A DNA stretch of 64,000 nucleotides from Chamaecrista fasciculata (taxonomy: Eukaryota > Streptophyta > Magnoliopsida > Fabales > Fabaceae): the NCBI GenBank assembly GCA_003254925.1, contig QANZ01001591.1, positions 2,081-66,080 on the forward strand, in the 5' to 3' direction. Under the pieces are notes generated by a model that had not been told where the DNA came from, did no database searches, and saw only the letters and a list, made by a program, of their open reading frames with translations. The position numbers were made by a program, and so were the translations under genes. Position 1 is the first letter of the stretch. The number at the start of each line of letters is the position of its first letter. Of the stretch, positions 37,301 to 47,879 are shown piece after piece.

Positions 37301-38275
37301 ACTAGATCTTTCATTTGTAGAAGTATTAGAAAAGGCTCAACCTTACTCGACCTTGGCCTCAAAACTGTTATAAACAATGGTCAAAATACATCTTTCTGGT
37401 TTGGTAACTGGCTTCCAAATGGCCCTCTTTGTAATAGGTTCTATGGTCCTTTCACTCAAACTGATTTGAACCTTAATGTACAGACTGCTTTACACTTATA
37501 TAATACCAACACTGCTCCCTTCTCTCATATCATTCCTCCTCACATTGCCTTTGAAATTAACTCTGTTTCCTTACATCATGACCTCAACATCCCTGATAGT
37601 GTCTCGTGGTTTCCTGCAAAAAATGGCTTTTTTTCCATCAAATCTTGTTATGATTTTCTTATTAGTAAAAACTTAAAAAATCACTTTCACACCCCTCAGT
37701 CCTCTAGGGCAAGCTTCTTATGGCTTTGGAAACTAAACATTCATATCAGAATCAAATTTTTCTTGTGGCAGATTCTTCAAAACTCCCTACCTTCATGTAA
37801 AATTCTTTTTAAAAAACATATTCTTACTTCTCCACTGTGCCCTTTATGTGGCTTAGCTGAAGAATCTTTGGAACATATTTTTAAAACCTGTTCGAATCTA
37901 ATCCCCTTTTGGACCTTAATTCCAAATTACTTTCATATTACCCAAAACAACTTTGACCAATGGATTAAGCATCATTGTACTATTTCTTCTATGTATAAAC
38001 ATGTTCCTTGGAACGTATTCTTCCCATATTTTCTAAAACATATCTGGCTACATCGAAATACTGTAGTTTTCAAAAAGAAAATTCTTACTCCCTTACAGAT
38101 TCTTAACATGGCTCTCTATAATGCCACTGATTTTTACTATAACACCTCACATCCTTCTTTGCTTTCCCCTACTATCACCCACCCCTCTTATTCTGAAATT
38201 ATTTGGCAGAGACCTCCTAATAATTTCCTGAAACTAAATGTTGATGGTTCTGCAAAAGAAAACCTAGTTGGTGCA
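34319..38275 (+). mobile_element. Plant L1-type LINE with open ORF2
   Basis: The open frame from the ATG at 34391 runs 1,295 codons without a stop to the N at 38276. Domains in order: an apurinic-type endonuclease (LVWNVRG at about 76-82, TETRLSG about 113, LGDFNEI about 208, SDHCPLL about 300); reverse transcriptase (KAPGIDGLN about 520, KIDLHKAFDS about 650, LLFADDIILF about 752 with the catalytic DD); a zinc-binding finger (CPLCGLAEESLEH about 1150); and the start of an RNase H domain (LKLNVDGSA about 1280). Residues 34319-34390 may be the tail of ORF1. The frame is uninterrupted, suggesting a young element, but the end is lost at the N. Confidence 0.95.
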
Positions 38276-38276
38276 N

Positions 38277-39668
38277 TAAACCTTCTCATCTTCGTCCTAT
38301 TGGCCTTTGTACTACCCATTATAAAATCCTTGCCAAAATTCTTGCAAATCGTATCAAACCTCTACTCACAAAAATTATCTCGCCCTTTCAAGGTGCCTTC
38401 CAAAAAGGTAAACAAACTTCTGACCTCTTTATAACTGCACAGGAAATACAGCATTCTATGTTTTATTCTAAATCAAAAATTGGCTGGCTTATGGTTAAAA
38501 TTGATTTACATAAAGCTTTTGATAGTCTCTCTTGGCCCTACATTCTTTCTATGCTTCAAAGACTGAATTTTCCTCTACTTTGGATTAATCTCATTAAATC
38601 CTGCCTTGAAAATACCTCTTACTACCCGCTCATAAATGGTTTTAAAAACAACCCCTTTACTCCCTCTAGAGGTATTAAACAAGGTGATCCAATTTCACCC
38701 TATCTCTTCATCATAGCCATGGAACTTCTTACACACCTGATAAACCAACAAGTAAACACAAATAAATGGACTCCCTTCACTATCCGCAGCTCTAACCTCC
38801 ATATCTCACATCTCCTCTTTGCCGATGACATTATTCTCTTTGCCAAAGCTTCCAAAAAGGGGTGTTCCTCTATCTCTGAAACTATGCAGCTTTTCTCAAA
38901 TATTACTGGTCTTCAAATAAACAGACAAAAATCTAAAATTTGGTTTTCACCTTCTGTCCCAAATAATGTTAGAAATACTCTCTCTCGCATAATTAACCTA
39001 AATTTCTCCAACAATCTTGGCTCTTACCTTGGCTTCCCTCTCAAACCTCTTTATAAAAATGCTGATTTCACCTTTATTATTGACAAAATCACTAACAAAC
39101 TTCAGGCTTGGAAACTCGGTTGCCTTTCTTTAGCAGGTAGAGTCCAACTCATTAAATCTACCATGACCTCTATCCCCAACTACTATATGACTGTTTTCCA
39201 TCTTCCTAATAAAACCCATCTCCTCATTGATAGATTAGCTCGCTCTTTTTTCTGGAATCACTCTATAAATAATAGGAAATGTCACTTGCTAAACTGGAAT
39301 ACCATCACTAAACCCAAATCTTTGGGGGGTTTAGGTATTAGAAATGCTTCTCTGACCAATGCCTGTTTCATGGCCAAGCTAAATTGGCAAATAAAAATTA
39401 TTGGAACCTCTCTTTTCTCTAAAGTCATAACTGCTAAATATGGTTCTAATCTTTCTAAGCTCTCTAATACTAGATCTTTCATTTGTAGAAGTATTAGAAA
39501 AGGCTCAACCTTACTCGACCTTGGCCTCAAAACTGTTATAAACAATGGTCAAAATACATCTTTCTGGTTTGGTAACTGGCTTCCAAATGGCCCTCTTTGT
39601 AATAGGTTCTATGGTCCTTTCACTCAAACTGATTTGAACCTTAATGTACAGACTGCTTTACACTTATA
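38277..39668 (+). repeat. Perfect 1,392-bp repeat of LINE ORF2, bounded by N on both sides
   Basis: This block appears identical, base for base where compared, to 36109-37500, with a constant offset of 2,168. It has an N directly before it (38276) and after it (39669). It holds the reverse transcriptase core in the same frame. Single-N boundaries and no divergence point to a contig placed wrongly or twice, not to a biological duplication. Confidence 0.9.
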
Positions 39669-39669
39669 N

Positions 39670-40854
39670 GTCTAATAATTATACTATTATATTATTAAAT
39701 AATACCTATAATTTAAATCATCATAATGGAAAATGAGAATCAAAACTTATTATAATTAGTGCTCGTCATTGGATCAAATAATGCTATATATATAGCAGAT
39801 AAGCAATCAAGCATTGATCTGTTTCATTCACATCTAGTAAAATCTTTCAAATCCAATTACGTTGGTTTTACCATGTCAAAGAAACCAAACGACTATCAAT
39901 TCCAAGTAATCTTTTGTTAGATCATGATTCATGAAGCTTACGTATAATTGTGTGAAATTATAATAGCATCATATTTTTCTTTGGGCGAAAAAAACAAAAA
40001 ACTGGTAATGGAACTTGTACGTAGTAAGTAGTAACTAAAAAATATTCCGCCGTTAGAATTTTGACTTAATATATAATGGCATAATCGGGAAGGTATTGAC
40101 GTTTCGTCACTTCGAATTTTGACTTAGCAATTCACTGAAGTTTAAATCACTTTTTAATTAGATCATTTTGGATGACTTATAATGCAAGATATATAGCTAA
40201 TCTCACCACGTACATCTTTCTGACATCACTGGGAAGAAATTAAACATATACACGGAATTGTAATTTGTAAGAGTAATTATAATTAATAAGACCAGATCTT
40301 TTAGTACGTACGTGTCTAGCTACTTCTACGAATCATATGTTAATTAGTCCTGTGTGATCATGTTTTATTGGCCAAATTAAATTAATTAAGATCCATGAAT
40401 CGTAGCTTGATTAATCACATATTCTGTAAAATAAACAAAGGAAAGCTAGACCCTTTCTAAATTAAACCAAATCACACATTGGTGTTCACAGACTTATTAG
40501 CTGGTCCTTTTCTTAGTTTCTAAATTAAACCAAACCACACATTGTAGTATTTAATATAAATCAAACTATATCTATATCTATATTATTATATATGTGTGAG
40601 AAGTGTTTTTGTTGGTCAAAATTAATTTTATTATAAAATATTAAAAGAAAAAAATAGTAGAAGAAGTTAAATAACATCCTACTATTTGGATGATAAAAAT
40701 TAAAAAAAAAATTTCACAACTTCAATTGAAAAAATTACTATTAAAATAAAATAAAATAATAACATATTATAAAAACTAAAATTTTATTAAAAATATAACA
40801 AACTATTTCTTTAATTTTAAAATTTTAATAATTATTAAATTTAAATTGATAAAG
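39670..40854. other. Intergenic, no gene seen
   Basis: AT-rich DNA right of the second N. No poly(A) tail or target duplication of the LINE could be identified, so the LINE 3' end is missing from the assembly. Confidence 0.5.
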
Positions 40855-40860
40855 GACAGC

Positions 40861-41773
40861 GGGAATGGATCATCTCCATTACTTTTTCTCTCCATTCTCT
40901 CCATTACTTTTCATCTTAGCCATCCAAAATCATCCATTGGTTTGTGAAAGCGCCACATCATCAGAGTTTAAGAATTTGCAAATATTTTAACTAAATTGAA
41001 GTTGACATACGCACCACTGCTTATTTTCCCTTCTCTCTCCCCAGTCAAGTGGAAAAACTCAATAATTTCCAAGATTGTGTTTGTGGACATCTCTATGTAA
41101 TAATAATAAAGAGTAAACATGTTTTTAAGTCCTTAAATTTGTGAGAAAATTACAATTTAATCCTTGGATATTGGAAATATATTTTTTGGTTCTTATTTTT
41201 TTACAAATATAAAAAGCCAAAGTCCTATTTTGGTCCCTCATTTTTGCTCAAAATTATATTTTGGTCCCTCAAGTTTTTTACGTTCTGTTTTGGTCCCTCA
41301 TGTTTTTTTCGTTCCGTTTTGGTCCCTCATGTTTTTTTCGTTTCATTTTGGTCCCTCATGTTTGCTCAAAGATTCGTTTTGGTCACTCAAGTTTCCAAAA
41401 AGTTCCACCGTTAGTCTATAATTCTTTTCCATATAGTTTTTCTGTTAAAAAAGGGAAAAAAANTACCAATATCCAATGATTAAATTGTAATTTTCTCACA
41501 AATTTAAGGACTTAAAAACAGGTTTTCTCTTTAGTATTATTACATAGAGATGTCCACAATATTGGAGATTATTGAGTTTTCCCACCTGACTTGAGAGAGA
41601 GAAGCGAAAATAAGCAGTGGTGCGTTTTTCAAGCTTCAATTTGGTTAAAAAATTTGCCAAGTCTTAAACTCTGGTGACGTGGCGCTCTCTCAAACCATTG
41701 GATGCTTTTGGATGGCTAAGATAAAAAGTAATGGAGAGAATGGAGAGAAAAAGTAATGGAGATGATCCATTCC
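40861..41773. mobile_element. Large foldback element with about 310-bp arms
   Basis: Left arm from 40861 (GGGAATGGATCATCTCC) and right arm ending 41773 (GGAGATGATCCATTCC) are inverted copies over roughly 310 bp with modest divergence. Six-bp direct repeats GACAGC flank it at 40855-40860 and 41774-41779. The loop holds a run of TTTTGGTCCCTCATG repeats and an N at 41463. No coding capacity. The long arms suggest a Mutator-like or Foldback-type non-autonomous transposon. Confidence 0.85.
41225..41390. repeat. Tandem 'ttttggtccctcatg' repeat in the foldback loop
   Basis: Five to six diverged units of about 28-37 bp, each with TTTTGGTCCCTCA and several followed by a T-rich spacer ending TTCGTT. 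The short open frames across it are read-through of the repeat. Confidence 0.8.
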
Positions 41774-41814
41774 GACAGCACAATAATATACATAAATGCA
41801 TGCGCACATATATC

Positions 41815-41905
41815 CATACTTACATCCTTTTTTTTTTTTGGCCAATACCATATCCATACTTACATCTTTTTTTTTTTGGCCAATACCATATCCATACTTA
41901 CATCT
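41815..41905. repeat. Short tandem duplication with T tracts
   Basis: A roughly 38-bp unit made of CATATCCATACTTACATC, a T tract and TTGGCCAATAC occurs just over twice in direct orientation. Confidence 0.75.
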
Positions 41906-42298
41906 ATACTATACTATTTAAGACTATTTTGATTATTGGTCTCTAAAATTATGTGCTAAATATATTTTTAACAAAATAATAAAAAAAATACAAAAATAAC
42001 AGGAGGAGAAGTGAAGTAACTTTTGTACTATTTCAAACAAAAAATACTTCCAACTACTTTTGATTAAATTAAAATAAAATAAAATAATGAATAATTGTAA
42101 AAAGCTAAATAATCACTCATTTATCTATCATTATTTAAAAATATAATATAAATAATAACTCTATTTTTAGTATAATTTTAAATTTTAAATTAATTTGTAC
42201 ATGCATGCTGCAAAAGTGCAAAATACTAGTATAAAAATTAAAATATATAAATAAAAAAATATCTTATTTTCTCTGACTTTTAAATAGGATAAGTACGG

Positions 42299-42785
42299 TT
42301 TCTCTGACTTCTTTGCCCCTTTTATCCAACTCATTTTTCGGTCGATATTTTCTTCTCAGCCTGACTGAAAATAAAAGAAAAAAAGTATTTAGCTTTCCCA
42401 TTATCTTACTTGATTCATAATTAATGAAAATACGTCCGGCAAATCCTCAAAGTCTCACACGGATGGAATGAGAGAGGTAAATTAAAGCATATAGTCAAAA
42501 TTTGAAGACTTCAAAAACTGTATTTACTTTGAAACTTAATCAGTTAGGAACAATTCAAATGGATAAAAGTAACTTTCATTCCCAAAAACAAATAGATTCA
42601 CCAACTTTGACAAATATTGATATATGATATGATTTCATTGGATAATTGTCAACAGCCGCAAGAAGTCTTCATCACTAAAAGCAATCATTCCAGAAGGGAG
42701 CAGAGAAGACGTTGTCAATGCGTATATACGTACAAGACTGTGAAAATTTAGCCTTGGAACAACTAAAAGTTACTACTAAACTAAT
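42299..42785. repeat. Segmental duplication, copy A
   Basis: Matches 44879-45545 with small indels, from TTTCTCTGACTT through the CGGCAAATCCTCAAAGTCTC part to GTACAAGACTGT. Each copy lies upstream of a SUMO-like sequence (43665 and 47519), so a multi-kilobase tandem duplication is inferred, since disrupted by transposons. Confidence 0.8.
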
Positions 42786-42972
42786 TTTTTTAAGGTCAAA
42801 ACTTCATTTTGGCCCCTAATATTTATGCTAAATTCTATTTTAGTCCTTAATGTTTTATCTAGCTATTTTGTTGTGGTCCTTAATGTTTTCCAAAAGTTTT
42901 GTTTTTGTCTTTAATTATATATTGAATATGGTCATATCTCTCTCATTTCAAGTTCGAATAGAATGAAATCAG

Positions 42973-43174
42973 CCAATGAGGAGTGGCTCAGTTGGTTAAG
43001 GTTCGGGACTTACCCCACAAGGGCGAGGGTTCGAATCCTCTGATCGATGTGAGGGCCTTATTTGGTGGGTGATCTGTAAATTCCTCTCGTAAATCCTCAT
43101 AGAGGTCGGGAGGTATGCCCTGACCCTAGTGAGATACCGGAGCCTACCCCCACTTAAACTTTTTTTTTACCATG
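42973..43174 (+). mobile_element. tRNA-derived SINE with 16-bp target duplication
   Basis: A 202-bp element with an internal polymerase III promoter: A box in GGCTCAGTTGGTTAAGG (about 42985) and B box GGTTCGAATCC (about 43029). It ends in a T tract. Perfect 16-bp direct repeats AATAGAATGAAATCAG flank it at 42957-42972 and 43175-43190, the hallmark of LINE-driven insertion. A related copy is at 50720-50914. It is not a functional tRNA gene: no cloverleaf acceptor stem can be formed. Confidence 0.92.
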
Positions 43175-43664
43175 AATAGAATGAAATCAGACTTACGAGT
43201 TATATATATTTGATGAGTTTTTTCTTTATCCAATTAGAGCTACAATTGGGGCTTTTAGCAAACAAGATCAAATCAGACATATATGAAATTGAGCTTGAAA
43301 ATGAGCCGCTCATTTTATGAAGTTGATCATATTTCTCTCATTTGAAATGAGTTGGCTTTAAAATTCGTCTTAGCTTTTAAAATTAGCTCATTCGTCTTGA
43401 TCAAATTTGAGAAATATGATCAACTTATTGCCTTTCGAACTTGCCTTTAAAATTCGTCTTGGCTTTTAAAATTAGCTTATATGTTTGCCTTTCGAACTTC
43501 TCATTTAATTGCCTTTTAAAATTGGCTTCATCATCGATGAGTACGTATGTACTTGGTCACTATTCAATGGTCAGCATTGTTAATTTCAAAATTACGAACA
43601 TGATATGGAAGAATTCAAACAGACACATGACGTTTAACTGCACAAGTGAACTTAATTTTTACTT

Positions 43665-44048
43665 GTGAGTCTGAAGGAAGGAGAAGAGGCAATAATCCTA
43701 AGGGTTCAAAGGCAACACGAAGGAGACATATACTACGAGGTTGGGAAAAATGTGAAGTTAGAGTTTGTGATGAAAGATTACTGTGACAGAAAGGGTCTTC
43801 TGATGGACTACGTTCGATTTACTTGTGATGGTTCAAGAGATTTGAAAAAATGGAAGATGGTGATATCATCGCTAGATGTGATAGAACAGGGACTAAACCG
43901 TATAGGCGAGCGGTTGGCTTCATTTGAGAAAAATATGAATAAGATGTTTTCGGTACAAGAGAATAATCATCGTGAAACTATGGATCTGTTAATGCAACTG
44001 GTAGGGCGGACACCATCGATTCAAAGGAGATCGATTTCGTTGTTGTAG
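43665..44048 (+). pseudogene. SUMO-like pseudogene, chimeric
   Basis: The frame opens at a GTG (43665), not an ATG; the N-terminal part present in the 47519 copy is missing. LKEGEEAIILRVQRQHEGDIYY through DYCDRKGLLMDYVRFTCDGSR matches that copy closely. After this a deletion of about 25 bp shifts frame: the expected MEDGDII is still encoded but in another frame. The downstream tail (ERLASFEKNMNKMF and so on) has no counterpart in the other copy and was not recognised. The sequence past 44006 is repeated across the N at 44186. Confidence 0.75.
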
Positions 44049-44567
44049 ATGCCGCTAATCAACTTCTCATGGAGGAGATGCTGACACCAAATGAGCTCAA
44101 CTTGGTCACCGGATATGACGCTAATGGCGCCTCTTGTCAATTTCGTCTTCAATCTTTTACATTTTCGTCAATTTTATTCTTTGACNGGCCTAAACATTTT
44201 TACATGTAAATTTTCTTAAAAAAATGTAAACGGGCCTAACCGCCCCGGCCCGTTACGGGCCACGGGCTAAACGGGCCGGGCTGTTTAGGCCCGTTTTTAA
44301 ACGGGCCACATTTTTTAAGCCCAAGCCCGCCCATTTAGCGGGCGGTCCGGGCCGGCCCGCGGGCCTAAGCCCGTTTTGACAGTGCTAGCGGACACCATCG
44401 ATTCAAAGGAGATCGATTTCGTTGTTGTAGATGCCGCTAATCAACTTCTCATGGAGGAGATGCTGACACCAAATGAGCTCAACTTGGTCACCGGATATGA
44501 CGCTAATGGCGCCTCTTGTCAATTTCGTCTTCAATCTTTTACATTTTCGTCAATTTTATTCTTTGAC
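44006..44567. repeat. 180-bp duplication around an N and a GC-rich MITE
   Basis: 44006-44185 and 44388-44567 are the same 180 bp. Between them lie an N (44186) and a GC-rich MITE-like piece (44187-44387) with CGGGCCGG motifs ending TTTTGACAGTGCTA. A transposon target duplication is never this long, so redundant contig ends, possibly two haplotypes, are the likely cause. Confidence 0.8.
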
Positions 44568-44830
44568 TAAGTTATTTTAATAAATTAACGACAGATTGCA
44601 TTCTGTTTTTCAATCTGAGTTAGGATTTGAGTTTCTTTTTCTATCAATTTTACATTATATATCGTTAGCTACATAAATTATGTCGTTAATATTTAGCTAA
44701 AGTAAGAATAAAAGATAAAATTGACCAAAATGTAAGATTGGAGACGAAATTAACAACAAAAAAAGATTGAGTACGAAATTGACCACATGTGTAAAGTTTG
44801 GGGACAAAATTATTGTTTTTATCTTTAAAA
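44136..44830. mobile_element. Truncated copy of the 62722-type MITE
   Basis: The parts outside the artefactual insertion match the inner portion of the element at 62722-63220, including AATAAATTAACGACAGA, the TTTGAGTTTCTTTTTC tract and the mirrored AAATTGACCAAAATGT. The outer left end is missing. Confidence 0.7.
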
Positions 44831-44878
44831 ATAGGATAAATTACACTTTGATACCCAATGGTATTCTCAGTTAAGAAT

Positions 44879-45545
44879 GGTTTCTCTGACTTTTTCCCCC
44901 CCTTTTATCCAACTGATTTTTCGATCGATATTTTCTTCTCAGCCTGACTGAAAATAAAAGAAAAAAAGTACTCTATTTAGTTTTCCAATTATCTTACTTG
45001 ATTCATAATTAATGGAAATACGGCCGGCAAATCCTCAAAGTCTCAAACGGACGGGATGAGAGAGGTAAATTAAAGCATATTGTCAAAATTTGAACACTTC
45101 AAAAACTGTATTTACTTTGAAACTTAAACAATTCAAAGGAAAATTTTGAAAAAAAAAAATCTATAGCTAAAGCTCTTTACTTTGTAAAAGTTGAATTTCT
45201 AATCTCAAAATAAAAAAAATCCGACGGTTACAAAATGAAGAGTTTTAGCTATAGAGTTTTTTTTTATAGCACACCCCTAATTCAAATGGATAAAGTACCC
45301 CTAACTTTCCTTCCTAGAACAAATAGATTCACCAACTTGACAAATATTGATAGATGATATGATATGATTTCATTGGATAATTGTCAACAGCCGCAATAAA
45401 CTGAATAATTAATAACTATCACTAAAAGCAAAGCATTCCAGAAGGAAGCAGATCAAAAGACGTTAGTCAATGCGTATTTACATACACGTACAAGACTGTA
45501 AAATTTTAGCCTTGAAACACTAAAAATTACTATACTAAAAATTTT
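44879..45545. repeat. Segmental duplication, copy B
   Basis: Counterpart of 42299-42785; it has a 100-bp internal addition around 45135-45270. No gene inside. Confidence 0.8.
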
Positions 45546-46590
45546 GAATAAAAATATTAAAAATGTTAAATTAAGAAAAATAATTTATAAAATTATTGAA
45601 ATAATATATTATTTTATTAATTTTATAATTATAAAATAAATTTAAAAGTGATACAAAATTGAATAATTAATTTAATAACTCTTCACTAATTCTCTACTAC
45701 TTTAATTTGTGTTCTTTTAAATAATTTTTTATTTTAAATATAATTTTGTATTTTACATTTTAATATTACATAGTTTTAAGAGATAGACAACCTTGCAAAT
45801 TAAGAGGTGAAGGCCAATGAGGGAAATAAAGGAGCAGAGTTATGTTGAACTCCAACAACAAAATCATTTGTCTTAATATACATATTGAATCGTGTTTTTT
45901 GGAAGTTGAATCGTGAAATCTAAATTTATAATGGTAAATTTTATGTTTTCGATTATGCATATGACTTGTATATGCTTTTTTCCATCAAGAGGTAACGAAA
46001 AAAAAGTTTTAGGTAGGTACCAAATTATTAATATTGAATAGAACAGGTTATCAAAAATCACTTTTTAAAAGAACAGGATACTAAAGTGGAACCAATCCAT
46101 ATCTTAGGATACCAAAGTGTAATTTACTCTAAAAATAAAGCAAAATAAATGTTAGGTGTGCATTAGCCTGCGTGGCTGCAGCATCTAGCTCAATATTGTG
46201 GTATATATGAACCGTAGCTTGTCATGTCCTTAATTATAAGCCAACAATGCAATATCTATCAGAATTCAGAAGAAGTGAAAGAACTCGTCATTAAAATTCT
46301 GTGTTAGCTAGGATATATAGGAAATTGAAGAAAATGCTATATATACAGGATAATACAAGTCGTTCCATCTGCCTTGTATACATGCATAATTGACTGGCTT
46401 TTACAATATCTTATATGTTTTACTTTCCAACTTCTCATTTAATTGCCTTTCAAAATTGGCCGGAATCGGTCATTAACTTACTTACTATTCAAGGGTCAGA
46501 ATTGTTAATTTCCAAAAGAACATAAGATAAGAAGAAAATTAAGTTACGTCGGAAATTGTACATAAATTAAACCCCCCACCCCATATATAT
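45546..46590. other. Intergenic, no gene seen
   Basis: AT-rich. 46420-46530 matches 43470-43600 (CTTCTCATTTAATTGCCTTT and following), extending the segmental duplication up to the SUMO-like genes. Confidence 0.55.
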
Positions 46591-46595
46591 ATAAT

Positions 46596-47462
46596 TGTTG
46601 GGAAGACAAAGATAATGCCAAACAAATCAACACTATCAATAATTCTTCCCCCTTGAATGAACCTAATAGGAGCAATGAAGAGCAAAAAAAATCCAGCAAC
46701 AACCTCAACATAAAATGCACAAAAACAAGAACACCGGGAATTATTTAACGTGGCAAAAACTCCTCCAATGTGAAGGATAAAAACCACGGGACCTAGTCCA
46801 GAAAATGAAATCCACTATCACCAACAATGTCTTACAAACAATCAGCAAGCCACAAGTGAACCAAATGATCTCTCAATCACAAACAAACTCCCAAAACGAA
46901 CTAGAGCTAAACAAGAGAGATAAGCTGTGATTAAAATCAAAACTGACAACGTTCTAACCGTCCAAATCCAATCTCCACCGTTCACAATGAAGAACAGAGA
47001 GTCACGAACATGCTCACCAAAAATCAGCTCGATCGGACACCGGATGAAAGGCCAACCGTTGAAAACGGTGAAACACGACGGTGCTGAGACGCCCAGAAAA
47101 TCAGTCCGATTCTTCACCCAAAATCACCACCTTCCAGACCTTCAAAACTGATCTCCACCGTTCAAAATGAAGAACAATATGTCAGCTACTTGCCCACAAA
47201 ATTTCAGCCTGAACGGAGTTCCGATCACCGTCCGATCGCCGGAAATGTGGAGCAAGGTCAAATCTGAAAAATGATAAAAAACTGCACTCTTGTGTAAAAA
47301 TGTAATAGTTTCTCTCTATGTCTGAATTTTTTTGCTGCTCTAGTGGTTTTAGGGTTTCAGCTTGCAAGAAAATGTAAGGACTAAAATAGCCCTAATGGGC
47401 TTAAGCAAGTGGGCTTCACAATATTTGGTTTTACCACATAGGAGGGAACCAAATACCCAACA
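46596..47462. mobile_element. Solo LTR, 867 bp, just upstream of the SUMO-like gene
   Basis: Begins TGTTGGGAAGAC and ends ATACCCAACA, giving TGTTGGG/CCCAACA termini, with perfect 5-bp target repeats ATAAT at 46591-46595 and 47463-47467. No internal retrotransposon sequence is attached on either side, so it is a recombined solo LTR. Its right end is 56 bp before the ATG at 47519, which means the gene's promoter region was largely replaced by LTR sequence. Open stretches inside the LTR show no family similarity. Confidence 0.92.
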
Positions 47463-47518
47463 ATAATTTCAATTAAAGACGAACAATATAATATATTAAA
47501 ATCAGAGTTGAGTGAAGA

Positions 47519-47857
47519 ATGGAGGAATCTGAAGTGAAATCAAGTTTTGGTTTCCTGGAGGACAATCGTTTGGGTGGGACACAATCAAATATGGTTAGTT
47601 TAAGTCTGAAGGAAGGAGAAGAGCCAATTACCTTAAGGATCCAAAGGCAGCACGAAGAAGACATGTACTATAGGATGGGGAGAAATGTGAAACTAGGGTT
47701 TTTGTTGTATGATTACTGTGACAGAAAGGGCCTTTTGATGGACTCTCTCAGATTCACTTTTGATGGTTCAAGGGTAAGCAAGAACCTTAGTCCACAAGAT
47801 ATGGGAATGGAAGATGGTGATATCATTGATGTCTGGTCTGAAATGTGTAGTGGTTGA
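47519..47857 (+). CDS. SUMO-like (small ubiquitin-related modifier-like) protein
   Basis: 112 codons, no intron. After a 25-residue N-terminal extension rich in Glu and Ser, residues about 28-107 follow the ubiquitin-like beta-grasp fold of SUMO: EEPITLRIQRQHEEDMYYRM, the hallmark DYCDRKG, RFTFDGSRV, and MGMEDGDIIDV. The C-terminus is WSEMCSG. Canonical SUMO ends, after processing, in Gly-Gly, which is needed for conjugation; this protein has only one Gly and cannot be matured in the usual way. It may act non-covalently or be a decaying retrocopy, since plant SUMO genes normally have introns. It is a tandem duplicate of the 43665 sequence. Confidence 0.8.
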   Translation: MEESEVKSSFGFLEDNRLGGTQSNMVSLSLKEGEEPITLRIQRQHEEDMYYRMGRNVKLGFLLYDYCDRKGLLMDSLRFTFDGSRVSKNLSPQDMGMEDGDIIDVWSEMCSG

Positions 47858-47879
47858 ATTAATCATATCAAATTCTGTC

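Noticed and set aside
34873..37377. Several minus-strand open frames within the LINE
   Set aside because: They are shadows of the long plus-strand ORF2 and have no family similarity.
41164..41479. Two overlapping open frames with repeated FWSLMFF-type peptides
   Set aside because: They translate the minisatellite in the loop of a foldback element.
42981..43040. tRNA-like segment with A and B boxes
   Set aside because: No acceptor stem pairing; it is the head of a SINE, as the 202-bp body and 16-bp flanks show.
46842..47367. Open frames of 60-90 codons on both strands
   Set aside because: They lie inside a solo LTR with clear termini and show no recognisable protein features.
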